The position numbers and the translations under genes are program-made. Below, in pieces: positions 55,476 to 63,412 of a stretch of DNA of 64,000 nt; the stretch's first letter is position 1; each line of letters opens with the position of its first letter. Location of the stretch: positions 62,001 to 126,000 of the forward strand of contig CACWQS010000002.1 of NCBI GenBank assembly GCA_902763155.1. The letters run 5' to 3'. The stretch comes from an uncultured Pseudomonadota bacterium (GTDB lineage: Bacteria > Pseudomonadota > Alphaproteobacteria > RF32 > CAG-239). A model generated the notes under the pieces. It was not told the origin of the DNA, searched no databases, and was given only the letters and a program-made list of their open reading frames with translations.

Positions 55476-56396
55476 TTACTGTTTTCTAATATGTAATTTA
55501 TCCCCTTGTTGCATAACATAATTAGCTATTTTCTTTGCTGTAGCATTCTGTCCTGCCCAAATCAAGTAATACAATCCTCTGTTTTTTGTATTTTTAACCT
55601 TATATGGTATAGAAACATCACCGAATAATTGTTTTAATCTTTGGGCATACCATAATGCTAAAGTATCATCTGCACCCAAGTTCTTAGCAATTTCTGTTCC
55701 AAAAAGTGTTTGTTTTTCTGTATATATGAGGTTGAACCATTCATCACTGCCGAAAAAATCATTGTAGCTTTGAATTAATCTGCCGTTTTTCTCATTATAT
55801 TCAAATTTATTAGGTAGAAATCTTTCAATAGTTGTTTGAATAGGTAAATTTAAAATTATTTCCAAAGGTTGATTTGTAGGAGATAAATGTGCAATTCTTT
55901 CAATAGTTGCCCAAGGTATTTGCATCCCAAATGGATCTAGAAATATAACACCTCTTGATTTTTTCCAATTAAATCTAGATAAATAATCAAAAATGGCTTT
56001 ATTACAATCATCCTGAATAATTTCAATATTTTTATCTGGGTATTCCGTTTTAAGTTGTTGTAACTTCTTCACTCGATTTGCATCTAACTCTATAAAAAGG
56101 TAATGCGTAAAACACTTCTTTAAGTTTAAAGCTCTTAATGGAGAGCCATTAATATAAGCTGTTTCTTCTTCCTGTTTTTCATAGTTCCACAAATCAGGTA
56201 ATTCATCATCTTTTTCTTTGTTATATTTTCTTAATTCTGCCCTTCCCATTGCAGCAAAAGCATCAACATAAATAATATTTTCACACCATGATTGATTTTT
56301 AAGAATTGTAATATAAGCATTTAGATAATTCTCTAATTTGCTTAATTTATCTTCAGCCCATGGACCTACAGTATCATCGGAACAATAACTAGACAT
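55476..56396 (-). CDS. tcmP: Three-Cys-motif partner protein (TcmP)
   Basis: A 306-residue protein of the TcmP family. It has a Rossmann methyltransferase-like core: YVDAFAAMGRAE (motif I region), FIELDANRVKKLQQL and GVIFLDPFGMQIPW. The family name comes from its pairing with a three-Cys-motif protein, which here is the DUF5131 gene 11 bases upstream in the operon. The biochemical role is unknown. It converges on the nuclease-like gene, with 29 bases between the stops, so the three genes form one compact module. Confidence 0.85.
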   Translation of the reverse strand: MSSYCSDDTVGPWAEDKLSKLENYLNAYITILKNQSWCENIIYVDAFAAMGRAELRKYNKEKDDELPDLWNYEKQEEETAYINGSPLRALNLKKCFTHYLFIELDANRVKKLQQLKTEYPDKNIEIIQDDCNKAIFDYLSRFNWKKSRGVIFLDPFGMQIPWATIERIAHLSPTNQPLEIILNLPIQTTIERFLPNKFEYNEKNGRLIQSYNDFFGSDEWFNLIYTEKQTLFGTEIAKNLGADDTLALWYAQRLKQLFGDVSIPYKVKNTKNRGLYYLIWAGQNATAKKIANYVMQQGDKLHIRKQ

Positions 56397-56407
56397 ACAA
56401 TGACTCC

Positions 56408-57142
56408 TTATGCTGATTGAGGCATTTCTCTATATGTTTTATTTTCTAAAAGATGACCATTTTCTTTTTTAGAACGTTTTTTCATATCTTCGCCCCAAGT
56501 TCCCCATTGTTTAAAGTAAAAGGCAACATCTTGTTCTTCACATTGATTTTTTATATTGATAGCCCATTCTTTTTGCATAGGACGAGCCTTAGGGCCACTT
56601 TCTCCACCGACAATAATCCAATCTAATCCTGAAAAATCAACATCTCCTAAATCTTCCAACAAAGGTTCAACCGATAAAAATTTTATTGTTGCATCTTTAA
56701 CTGATTTTAAATAATCAATTCTAGGTAAACCTTCTTTCTTATTTTCAACAGTAACACCTAACCAAACATTTTCGGGAATCTTTCTTGTTTGAAAATATTT
56801 TGCCATAATATCAGCCCTTTTAGTTAATACTTGAAATTTATGCCAAGTTGCTTTTCTTATGGTATCAAAAACTTTATCAATAAATTCAAAAGGCACTTTT
56901 TCATGAAATAAATCACTCATAGAATTTACAAAATACATCGTAGGCTTTTTGTTATTTAGTGGTTCATTAAGACGATCTGGTCTCATTGTAAGTTGAAAAC
57001 CATTTTCATATCCTTTGGTTCCCATAGCTTGAAGCCTTCTGGCCATAACTTCCGCATAACAGTTTTTGCATCCTCCACTAATTTTTGTGCAACCAGTTAA
57101 AGGATTCCAAGTTTCTTCTGTCCACTCTATTCTACTTGCCAT
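56408..57142 (-). CDS. DUF5131 / phage Gp37-Gp68 family three-Cys-motif protein
   Basis: A 244-residue protein. The start MASRIEWTEETWNPLTGCTKISGGCKNCYAE has the three-Cys motif C-x6-C-x2-C (Cys18, 25, 28), which resembles a radical-SAM cluster site. The rest (MYFVNSMSDLFHEKVP, WHKFQVLTKRADIM, WLGVTVENKK, FLSVEPLLEDLG, WIIVGGESGPKARPM) is typical of DUF5131/Gp37-Gp68. The reaction is not known. The paired TcmP gene follows after 11 bases, and the recombinase genes are upstream. Confidence 0.88.
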   Translation of the reverse strand: MASRIEWTEETWNPLTGCTKISGGCKNCYAEVMARRLQAMGTKGYENGFQLTMRPDRLNEPLNNKKPTMYFVNSMSDLFHEKVPFEFIDKVFDTIRKATWHKFQVLTKRADIMAKYFQTRKIPENVWLGVTVENKKEGLPRIDYLKSVKDATIKFLSVEPLLEDLGDVDFSGLDWIIVGGESGPKARPMQKEWAINIKNQCEEQDVAFYFKQWGTWGEDMKKRSKKENGHLLENKTYREMPQSA

Positions 57143-57251
57143 ATCTGATACTTCCTAAATAAACGAAGTTATGCTATATATATCAAAAAGTATCTTAAAT
57201 TTTAATTAAAATCAAGAGAAATGTTCGACTTATGTTCTTTATGTTTATAAC

Positions 57252-58859
57252 TTACTCCTCATTCATATTCATTCTGATTTTATACATCTGTATTTGGTTG
57301 GCGAGGTTTTCGTATTCCGGTGCATCAGATTTATCAAACTCAAACCAATTATCGCTATTTTTCAAATTTATCAGCATATCAAATGGTTTTCTAAGTTTAT
57401 ATATCAGTTTTGTGCCGTCTAAGTAGCATTCATTAAGTATAAGCCCAAGCAAATTATTTTGTTGCTCTGGATTCGCTTTTTTCATAATTTCTGACGCACA
57501 AGCCGCAATATCCAAAACTTCATTAACTGTATATTGTATGTCTCTGCTTATATCTGCATATTTTTCCGCAGTGTGCTGTAATTCTTCTCTTTTACTTGCA
57601 ATATTGGCTTTTTCTTCGTTCCATTCTTCACGTGTTATGTCACCATTGAAAAAACAGTCCTTAACTCTCTGCTCTCGTGCTTCCAATTGGTTTAATTCAC
57701 AGGTAATCTGTCTTTTCATTACCGCATTAGCCTCTGAATCTTCCGTCATTTTCTTAATTACACATTTTTTGAGTAAATCAATAATGTTTGCATTTAGCCT
57801 GATTTTACTGAACACTTCATCATCAAGTTGCTGTAAAATAAGCGATTCTCTAACTGTTTTCTGATTGCAATTATCCCTTGGATGAGTACAACGCAAATAT
57901 ACGTAACCTTTATGATGTTCAGATGATATGGTACCACCGCATTCCGCACATTTTATTAATTTACGAAAAGCAAATGATATACCACCATATTCTCTAGTCG
58001 GCATAGATGCATTTTTACCTGACAATATGTCCTGCACTTTATCAAATAAAGCTTTTGATATAATTGGCTCGTATCTATGTGGCATTATTTCACCACGAAT
58101 ACGCATTTCTCCGTAGTAAAATGAATTCTTAAGCATATTCCAGATAGTTTCTCGGCCCAGAGGTTTATGATTTTTACTTCTGATTGAACATAAATTTATT
58201 TCTTCTGCAAATTTTTTTAGGCTTTTTATGGAATAACAACCGGTTGCGTACATTTCAAACATCTTTTTAACCAAAGGAGCACGTTCCGGATCTACAACAA
58301 TCGTTGCCGGTGTAGTTTTAGTTTTTGGTACATTTAAGTATCCGACAGGAGATTTTGATTGGTATTCACCATTAGACCATTTATACTCCATACCGCGATT
58401 AACATTATCTCTCAAGTTTGCAACATACATTTTGCCGGATAAAATGCCCATGTCCCAACGCATAATATCTGCTGAAGAACTATTTTTAGTCAGTATCAAG
58501 TCTTCTTTACAAAAATGTATATCAATCTTATCATCAAGAAGTAGCGTCTCAACTTCAACACATTCATTGAAACGACGTTGAAAGCGATCAATACAATGCA
58601 CAACAACAGCTGTTTTCTTTTTCTGCTTGCGAACGAAATCTAACATTTGATGAAAAACAATACGTTTACCATTGGTTGAACTTTCAATAGCCCTGTATTT
58701 ATTCAAAATTTTCAAACCTTTTTTAGCACAATACTCTTCCATTGCGACTTTCTGTGCATCCAAAGAAGCTCCCGGTTCCTGTTCTTTGGTAGATACTCTC
58801 GCAAAAATTATAGCCTGTTCGCATGGTGCAGCTTTTGCATATCTATATTTTTTTGCCAT
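57252..58859 (-). CDS. Large serine recombinase
   Basis: A 535-residue large serine recombinase (integrase or invertase). The catalytic domain has AIIFARVSTKEQ with nucleophile Ser23 and VVVHCIDRFQRRFNE (Arg cluster). A recombinase domain (about 170-290) with FYYGEMRIRGEIMPHRYEPIIS follows, then a zinc ribbon (CAECGGTI and RCTHPRDNC, near residues 318-345) and a coiled coil (about 360-450). All parts expected for an active phiC31/TnpX-like enzyme are present. An AAAGGAGAG site precedes the start. The promoter lies between inverted repeats (58874-58943). Confidence 0.93.
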   Translation of the reverse strand: MAKKYRYAKAAPCEQAIIFARVSTKEQEPGASLDAQKVAMEEYCAKKGLKILNKYRAIESSTNGKRIVFHQMLDFVRKQKKKTAVVVHCIDRFQRRFNECVEVETLLLDDKIDIHFCKEDLILTKNSSSADIMRWDMGILSGKMYVANLRDNVNRGMEYKWSNGEYQSKSPVGYLNVPKTKTTPATIVVDPERAPLVKKMFEMYATGCYSIKSLKKFAEEINLCSIRSKNHKPLGRETIWNMLKNSFYYGEMRIRGEIMPHRYEPIISKALFDKVQDILSGKNASMPTREYGGISFAFRKLIKCAECGGTISSEHHKGYVYLRCTHPRDNCNQKTVRESLILQQLDDEVFSKIRLNANIIDLLKKCVIKKMTEDSEANAVMKRQITCELNQLEAREQRVKDCFFNGDITREEWNEEKANIASKREELQHTAEKYADISRDIQYTVNEVLDIAACASEIMKKANPEQQNNLLGLILNECYLDGTKLIYKLRKPFDMLINLKNSDNWFEFDKSDAPEYENLANQIQMYKIRMNMNEE

Positions 58860-58873
58860 TTTATCTCTCCTTT

Positions 58874-58943
58874 AAGTGATGTTCTTTATTATGTTTCTAT
58901 TATAACGTGTAATTAACAAGAAAAACACTAAAAAACATCACTT
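58874..58943. promoter_or_regulatory. Inverted repeats bracketing the recombinase promoter
   Basis: Perfect 10-bp arms AAGTGATGTT (58874-58883) and AACATCACTT (58934-58943). Between them the minus strand has TATAAT (58899-58904). The recombinase may bind here to repress itself, or the arms may be half-sites of its crossover site. Confidence 0.65.
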
Positions 58944-58998
58944 TCTAACGACATTTTGTTACAATTTTTTAATGGAGATTCAACAATTTATATTAAAT

Positions 58999-59787
58999 TC
59001 AATGTGTGCGCTTAGCTAATACTTCCTGCACTCTATCAAATGTTGATTTATTAATAAAAGTAGGATAGTTGTGGTAATAAAGCTTTCCTTTCCAGCGTTG
59101 CATACCGTAATAGAATGGATTTTTGAGTATATCGTTTACACAGGTTTTTGAAACAGGCACACCTTTCTTGTTTTTCAATCCCAAAACATGTGCTAATTCG
59201 GTTAATTCTTTTATTGTATACAACTCTGTCTCATAAGCCATAAACAATTTCGCAATGATGGAAGCTGCCTTAGGCTCTACAACAACATTCGAGTGACCGG
59301 AAGCATCTCGAGTATTTTTATAACCAATAGGAGCCAAATGCATAAGATATCCCTGTTTTACATAATAGATTTGTGCTTTTTTTATGTTATTATTATACCA
59401 TTGAATACAATACACATTTGAAGTCATCATTAAATAACTATTTCTTTTATCAATAATTAGTGCTTCTTCATATGAATGTATAGTTACTTTGCCACCTATT
59501 ACAAGATTTTTAAATAAATACATTAAATTAAAATATAGGAATTTAGTTACGATATGAATTTTACCGGTTTGTTCTCTGACAAAAGCAAGCATATCATTTG
59601 CATTTTTTTTAGCATCTCTTGGAGTACATAAATATATTTTTATAACTTCAAGATTCTTGTCGCTACAGTAGTTAATTAGATTATCTATTATATTTTTGCT
59701 CGCTTTTCTTTTAACAGAACAAAAAATTACCGCTTTTTCTCTATTCGGACCAAAATTTTCTTCATCACCAAATATTATATTTTTCAT
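58999..59787 (-). CDS. Serine recombinase paralogue without catalytic serine
   Basis: A 262-residue protein related to the next gene. The N-terminal region aligned with the catalytic domain reads VIFCSVKRKAS instead of IFARVSTKEQ, so the Arg and Ser of ARVS are replaced (Ser24, Lys26), and the Arg cluster is not seen. The C-terminal recombinase-domain part is kept: YYVKQGYLMHLAPIGY, VVVEPKAASIIAKLF and DILKNPFYYGMQRWKGKLY. It stops before the zinc ribbon. It may bind sites or pair with the active recombinase as an accessory factor. It lies just left of the inverted-repeat segment. Confidence 0.8.
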   Translation of the reverse strand: MKNIIFGDEENFGPNREKAVIFCSVKRKASKNIIDNLINYCSDKNLEVIKIYLCTPRDAKKNANDMLAFVREQTGKIHIVTKFLYFNLMYLFKNLVIGGKVTIHSYEEALIIDKRNSYLMMTSNVYCIQWYNNNIKKAQIYYVKQGYLMHLAPIGYKNTRDASGHSNVVVEPKAASIIAKLFMAYETELYTIKELTELAHVLGLKNKKGVPVSKTCVNDILKNPFYYGMQRWKGKLYYHNYPTFINKSTFDRVQEVLAKRTH

Positions 59788-59830
59788 TTTATTTATTCCT
59801 CTTGTTATTATTAACTTTTACATTCACCGG

Positions 59831-59907
59831 TATGTCGAGATTATTTTTATTTGTAAAACCGTTTTTTTTAATGTTTTTCCATTAGTTGACATCAATGTCA
59901 TTTAATG
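59831..59907. repeat. Left arm of a long inverted repeat (IR-L)
   Basis: Starts TATGTCGAGATTA, includes TTGTAAAACCGTTTTT and ends with the near-palindrome TTGACATCAATGTCATTTAA. It matches, in opposite orientation, IR-R at 61475-61556. The inner end overlaps the 3' end of the 62-residue gene. Confidence 0.8.
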
Positions 59908-60070
59908 AAACATCCTCTGTCTTGTCTGATTTTTCGGCTTCGTAAATTGCTTTGGCACCAATCGCAAAAAATTCTATCAATCTGTCTGCCATTTCATTAA
60001 GTTCAGCATCCGTAACGTCGGGATAAAGAACCGATAGCTCTTGAGCGAGCAACTCTTTACAGTTTTTCAT
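59882..60070 (-). CDS. Small hypothetical protein, 62 residues
   Basis: The start at 60070 (MKNCKELLAQELSVLYPDVT) is chosen over an upstream ATG. A helical acidic protein with the pattern of a short two- or three-helix bundle (DAELNEMADRLIEFFAIGAKAI). No known family. The last codons (DIDVN) and stop lie inside the IR-L palindrome, mirroring the Rep-like gene whose stop lies in the other palindrome. An internal gene of the inverted-repeat segment. Confidence 0.65.
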   Translation of the reverse strand: MKNCKELLAQELSVLYPDVTDAELNEMADRLIEFFAIGAKAIYEAEKSDKTEDVSLNDIDVN

Positions 60071-60212
60071 ATTGCATAGAATTTTCGTTGTGTGCATATT
60101 CTACTGATTTAAAGTTCCAATTCTAATTTATAGCAGAATCGCTTTTTACGCGCGGGATTGCTTCATATGGTAGTAGGATTTAGTAGCATTCATAAAATTT
60201 TATCTCTTTCGA

Positions 60213-60237
60213 TTAAATGACACCGATGTCAGTTAAT
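60213..60237. repeat. Third copy of the near-palindromic 24-base motif
   Basis: TTAAATGACACCGATGTCAG, continuing to 60237, matches the palindromes at 59885-59905 and 61478-61500. It lies alone between the small gene and the structured element. The rest of 60071-60449 shows no gene or other structure I can support. Confidence 0.75.
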
Positions 60238-60449
60238 CAGAAAAAATTAATGAAATAGAAATTTTATCTGCGATTTTGTGAAAAAAAGTAATTCTATAAA
60301 AATATGTAGGTTGACTGTCTAACCGTAGCGATTGACCGGTAAAACGGCAAAAGAAGTTCGTTTGGGCTCCTTTGTGTTTAATTATTAAGATATGAATTAA
60401 AATATGGATCTGATAAATGTTTGTATAAATCAATACTAATCTAGAAAAT

Positions 60450-60690
60450 GCAGAAGAAGTAGCAGTTGGTATATAGCAGTTAAGTCTGACTTATAACAGC
60501 AGAATACAACAAGCTGAAGTCAAATCAGATACACAATGACAAGATGTCTCTATGTATCGCAAATGACTGAAAGCTGTAAAAGTCTGCGTCGCCAATAGAG
60601 CTGATGACAAGATAGCCAGTAGCTGAGATGTCATTATCGTTACGGCGACATAAGCAGACTTAAGCATACTCTGACTGTTGCTTCTTCTTT
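60450..60690 (+). ncRNA. Candidate structured RNA or replication origin
   Basis: A closed stem pairs 60452-60466 with 60674-60688; all 15 pairs hold as RNA, the two non-Watson-Crick pairs being G-U. Inside, AAGTCTGC (60580-60587) pairs with 60654-60661 and GTCGCC (60588-60593) with GGCGAC (60644-60649), with a four-base bulge. Smaller arms are ATGACA (60604-60609)/TGTCAT (60629-60634) and AGCT...GTCA (60512-60522)/TGAC...AGCT (60564-60575). It lies about 290 bases before the Rep-like gene. It could be a noncoding RNA or an origin; strand is uncertain. Confidence 0.55.
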
Positions 60691-60979
60691 ATCTGTTTAT
60701 CTGAATATCTTATTACTTCTTTCTATTATTCTATCCATACATATTATGCTTTTTACTATAACTGAAAATAAAGTAATATTGTAGCGAGATTTTTAGGCAA
60801 TTTATAAACTTTATCCGGTAAATAGTTAACACGTCTTCTATCCTCAAATGTTTGGAATAATCATCAATACAAGTCAAATTGCTATCCTTAGGACTCATTG
60901 AACGCCGTTCGGCAAGCCTCTTTTTATGAAAATGGTAAATTGTCAGCCAAAATTAAATTCGTTGTTATGGAGTCAAAAA

Positions 60980-61483
60980 ATGAACAATCTTAAAAAAACA
61001 CAAAAATTAAAAAATATCATTAATCGTTGGATGCAGTCATATAATCCTACCCATTTTCTGACAGTGAGATTGCCGGAGCATATAGAATCAGCTAATTTTG
61101 ATATATCGCAACGAATCTTAAAGAGAGTTATGGCAGCTTTTGAATATCGTTTGCTTGGCCGGCATTGGCATAAAAAGCATTTACCATTTATTGTGGCTAC
61201 AGAGAAAGGACATGGAACTGTTTGGCATTATCATATATTATTTAACCAGCAGACATTTAGCGAAGAAAGCTTAAATCTAGCCATATTCAGGACAATTACA
61301 GCGTTAAGATATCCATTTTATTCATTGGAACTGGAGAAAATTATGCAATATAAAGATTATGTTATCACATATTGCTCAAAAGAAATCCGTATTAAACAGT
61401 TTGATACTTCCGAGAGCGATAAAATAATCCCATCGCATGTATTGTTTGATATACCTGTCAAAAATCAAAATCCGATTAATTGA
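60980..61483 (+). CDS. HUH-type Rep-like protein
   Basis: A 167-residue protein; start ATG 60980 with GGAG seven bases upstream (a longer frame begins at 60926). Motif I is FLTVRL (about 26-31), motif II is WHYHILF (His83, His85), the HUH metal pair, and a Tyr set lies in YKDYVITYCSKE (Tyr124, Tyr127, Tyr131), one of which would be the DNA-joining Tyr. This matches the small rolling-circle Rep group seen in plasmids and inovirus-like elements. The stop lies in the IR-R palindrome. It is the main enzyme of the 1.7-kb segment. Confidence 0.75.
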   Translation: MNNLKKTQKLKNIINRWMQSYNPTHFLTVRLPEHIESANFDISQRILKRVMAAFEYRLLGRHWHKKHLPFIVATEKGHGTVWHYHILFNQQTFSEESLNLAIFRTITALRYPFYSLELEKIMQYKDYVITYCSKEIRIKQFDTSESDKIIPSHVLFDIPVKNQNPIN

Positions 61484-61556
61484 CATCAACGTCATTTAAT
61501 GGAATTGGAAAAATAATTTTAAAAACGGTTTTACAATTCAATAAAGTCACGACATA
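61475..61556. repeat. Right arm of the long inverted repeat (IR-R)
   Basis: Inverse of IR-L: near-palindrome 61475-61500, then AAAAACGGTTTTACAA, ending CGACATA at 61550-61556. Together the arms bound 59831-61556. The 61557-61728 stretch holds only the terminator below. Confidence 0.8.
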
Positions 61557-61634
61557 TCTGCATTATCAGAGCGATTAAGCTGTTATAAATCATCGTGAAT
61601 ATGTAAAAAAATGTTGGTATGGACTTAAAAAATG

Positions 61635-61703
61635 GCCCTATACAATCAAGTTTTATCTCTACTGATTAGTTTATAGTAAAAAATAAATCTATGCGTATAG
61701 GGC
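61635..61703 (-). terminator. Terminator-like inverted repeat after the DUF3768 gene
   Basis: On the minus strand 61695-61703 pairs with 61635-61643 (nine bases, GCCCTATAC) around a 51-base loop, followed by a T run at 61625-61632. The wide loop makes it an unusual terminator. Confidence 0.5.
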
Positions 61704-61728
61704 TGAAAAACAAGCTTTTGTGTTTGTG

Positions 61729-62046
61729 TTACCATTCATATACAGTCATGATAGTCAAAACTCTATTGGTTATATCAGGATTAGAAGGGTCCTCAGACAT
61801 ATACTTGTGATTTAGGTCATAATAATCTATTTTCCATAAGATTTTTTCACCTTTATAGTCAAAACTTCCAAAATCATGTTCTTTATAAGGGTCATTTCCT
61901 TCATTAAAATCATTGAAATTCCGCACCATTGATATGATATTTGCCTTATCTTCTGAACTCATGGCAGCAATACCGGCGGTCAAAAGTACCTGACCACCGA
62001 TAAATGTATGCCTAAAATTATCATTTAATGTTGCAATATAAGTCAT
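61729..62046 (-). CDS. DUF3768 protein
   Basis: A 105-residue protein of the DUF3768 family, common on plasmids and integrative elements of alphaproteobacteria. Marks: ATLNDNFRHTFIGGQVLLTAGI, NDPYKEHDFGSFDYKGEKI and the end WKIDYYDLNHKYMSEDPSNP then TNRVLTIMTVYEW. Function unknown. The start overlaps the stop of the 90-residue gene by one base (TAATG), so the operon is translationally coupled. Its presence supports a mobile origin of this region. Confidence 0.88.
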   Translation of the reverse strand: MTYIATLNDNFRHTFIGGQVLLTAGIAAMSSEDKANIISMVRNFNDFNEGNDPYKEHDFGSFDYKGEKILWKIDYYDLNHKYMSEDPSNPDITNRVLTIMTVYEW

Positions 62047-62318
62047 TAGTTAGCACTTCCAAATTTGATGTTGGTTTCTGATAAAAATTCAGCAAAACGA
62101 CGTAAAGCATTTATCACGCTACTATGGCTTCTCTTGCCATAAGATGACTTTTTACCGGTATTTTCATATTGTGGCATTATCTCAGCTAAATGTTGTGCAA
62201 GATGTTCATAAGAGATTTTTTCTTTACGGCAAAGTCTTTCTAAACGTGCCGGATAGTCAATAGAAGTTGTAGGTCTGTAATTCTTTGCTAAGAGATATTC
62301 TTCAAATTGTTTTTGCAT
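62046..62318 (-). CDS. Small protein resembling a phage-integrase SAM-like domain
   Basis: A 90-residue protein starting MQKQFEEYLLAKNYRPTTSI. The pattern of helices, with HSSVINALRRFAEFL at the end, resembles the N-terminal core-binding domain of tyrosine recombinases but there is no catalytic domain. It may be a DNA-binding accessory factor or a fragment. It is between the 45-residue gene and DUF3768 in one operon with good ribosome sites. The assignment is by pattern only. Confidence 0.55.
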   Translation of the reverse strand: MQKQFEEYLLAKNYRPTTSIDYPARLERLCRKEKISYEHLAQHLAEIMPQYENTGKKSSYGKRSHSSVINALRRFAEFLSETNIKFGSAN

Positions 62319-62360
62319 GGTATTATTCCTTTCAAGATTAGTTAAGATGATTGATATTTA

Positions 62361-62498
62361 TTAGTTTTGGTCGACATAGACAATTTCTGTTATGACGGCA
62401 CAACCGCGAGACTTTTCAATCTGACAAGCTTCCATTGCTTCGCGTAAAGACCAATAGATTGTTGGCATCAAAATTCCGTTTACTTTAATTTGCCACAT
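62361..62498 (-). CDS. Small hypothetical protein, 45 residues
   Basis: A short frame from ATG 62496-62498 to TAA 62361-62363, with GGGAGA upstream. The product starts MWQIKVNGILMPTIYWSLRE and has two cysteines. It resembles the small 'WxVxVxGxxxPxxYxTxxEA' proteins carried on mobile elements but no family is named. It heads the 45-90-105 residue operon. A 10-bp inverted repeat just upstream may control it. Confidence 0.6.
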   Translation of the reverse strand: MWQIKVNGILMPTIYWSLREAMEACQIEKSRGCAVITEIVYVDQN

Positions 62499-62510
62499 GT
62501 TATTTCTCCC

Positions 62511-62544
62511 TTCAAATAGTGTTATTACTCATTAACTATTTGAA
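62511..62544. promoter_or_regulatory. Operator-like inverted repeat before the small operon
   Basis: Perfect 10-bp arms TTCAAATAGT (62511-62520) and ACTATTTGAA (62535-62544), spaced by 14 bases, in the leader of the 45-residue gene. A dimeric repressor site or an mRNA hairpin is possible. Confidence 0.6.
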
Positions 62545-62652
62545 TCATATCGTAAATTTTTGCATTCGCGAGCCCCCTAAATTACTAAAATGTGCATTTT
62601 TTTCTATTTTTTGCATATAGTGAATCAAACCATTGTATTTAAAAGAAAAAAT

Positions 62653-62684
62653 AAATACCAAGCCCCGTGCGTAACTTGGTATTT
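62653..62684 (-). terminator. Terminator of the 224-residue gene
   Basis: Arms AAATACCAAG (62653-62662) and CTTGGTATTT (62675-62684); a T-rich stretch follows on the minus strand. Confidence 0.85.
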
Positions 62685-62717
62685 ATGGTGAAAATATGCT
62701 AAAACACTGATAAAATA

Positions 62718-63392
62718 TTAAAGTTCTAGCTTTCTACCTTTGTGTTTATCAGATTTTGAGCTATTCTCTGATAAAGGTTGTATAGTATTATCTTTAATAT
62801 TTCTACGCCTTCCAGAAGAAGTTACTGTTGTCGTAATTGTTCCTGTGTTAGAATCAGATACAGAAGAAATATTGAAATTACTCGGTTCATTAACTTCTGA
62901 TTTTATATTTGTTTCTACATAAACATTAATGTTTTTTGATTCAAGCAAGGATTTTACATTTTCCAAATATTGGGCAGAAGAAAAAACAGAAACATTTATT
63001 TGAGCTATTAATTTTTTATCCTTATCAAATATATTAATAGCAGATATTTTATTTTTAAGAAATTCATTTTTATCCATAGTTGCATAACTTATATCAGTCC
63101 ATGGTATCTTAAATTTTCCAAAAACTGATCTATATTTAGATTTGATAGCTGAACTACCAGACAAATATACATCATATATTTCTAATCGATTAGTGCTATA
63201 TATAATTGTAATTGTAGGAATCAGAAGCATTGGAACCACACAAATAAGCAGTATATCCATCGTTGCCAAGAATGTTATTTTAGTAGATATTGATATTACC
63301 AGAATCAATATTGTAAAAATCAAATACATTATTACACACTTAGAAAATTTCTTTTTAGCATATGTATCTTCTATAATTTCTATCGCTTTCAT
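62718..63392 (-). CDS. Hypothetical membrane protein, two helices
   Basis: A 224-residue protein. Two membrane helices lie at about residues 18-38 and 42-64, followed by a cytosolic strand-rich region (about 70-150, PH-domain-like in pattern: LEIYDVYLSG, FKIPWTDISYATM) and a disordered Ser/Thr-rich tail with a basic end. I do not recognise a family. It lies 20 bases downstream of the AAA ATPase gene on the same strand, so it is probably cotranscribed with it and may be its membrane partner. Confidence 0.7.
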   Translation of the reverse strand: MKAIEIIEDTYAKKKFSKCVIMYLIFTILILVISISTKITFLATMDILLICVVPMLLIPTITIIYSTNRLEIYDVYLSGSSAIKSKYRSVFGKFKIPWTDISYATMDKNEFLKNKISAINIFDKDKKLIAQINVSVFSSAQYLENVKSLLESKNINVYVETNIKSEVNEPSNFNISSVSDSNTGTITTTVTSSGRRRNIKDNTIQPLSENSSKSDKHKGRKLEL

Positions 63393-63412
63393 CTTATACC
63401 TCTTATATTTGA

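Noticed and set aside
60233-60433. Minus-strand frame of 66 codons
   Set aside because: No ribosome site, Ile/Phe-rich without a clear membrane pattern, and it begins in AT-rich intergenic DNA overlapping no conserved feature.
60450-60690. Retron msr-msd
   Set aside because: The fold has a similar outline, but no reverse transcriptase is coded nearby; the next gene is HUH-type.
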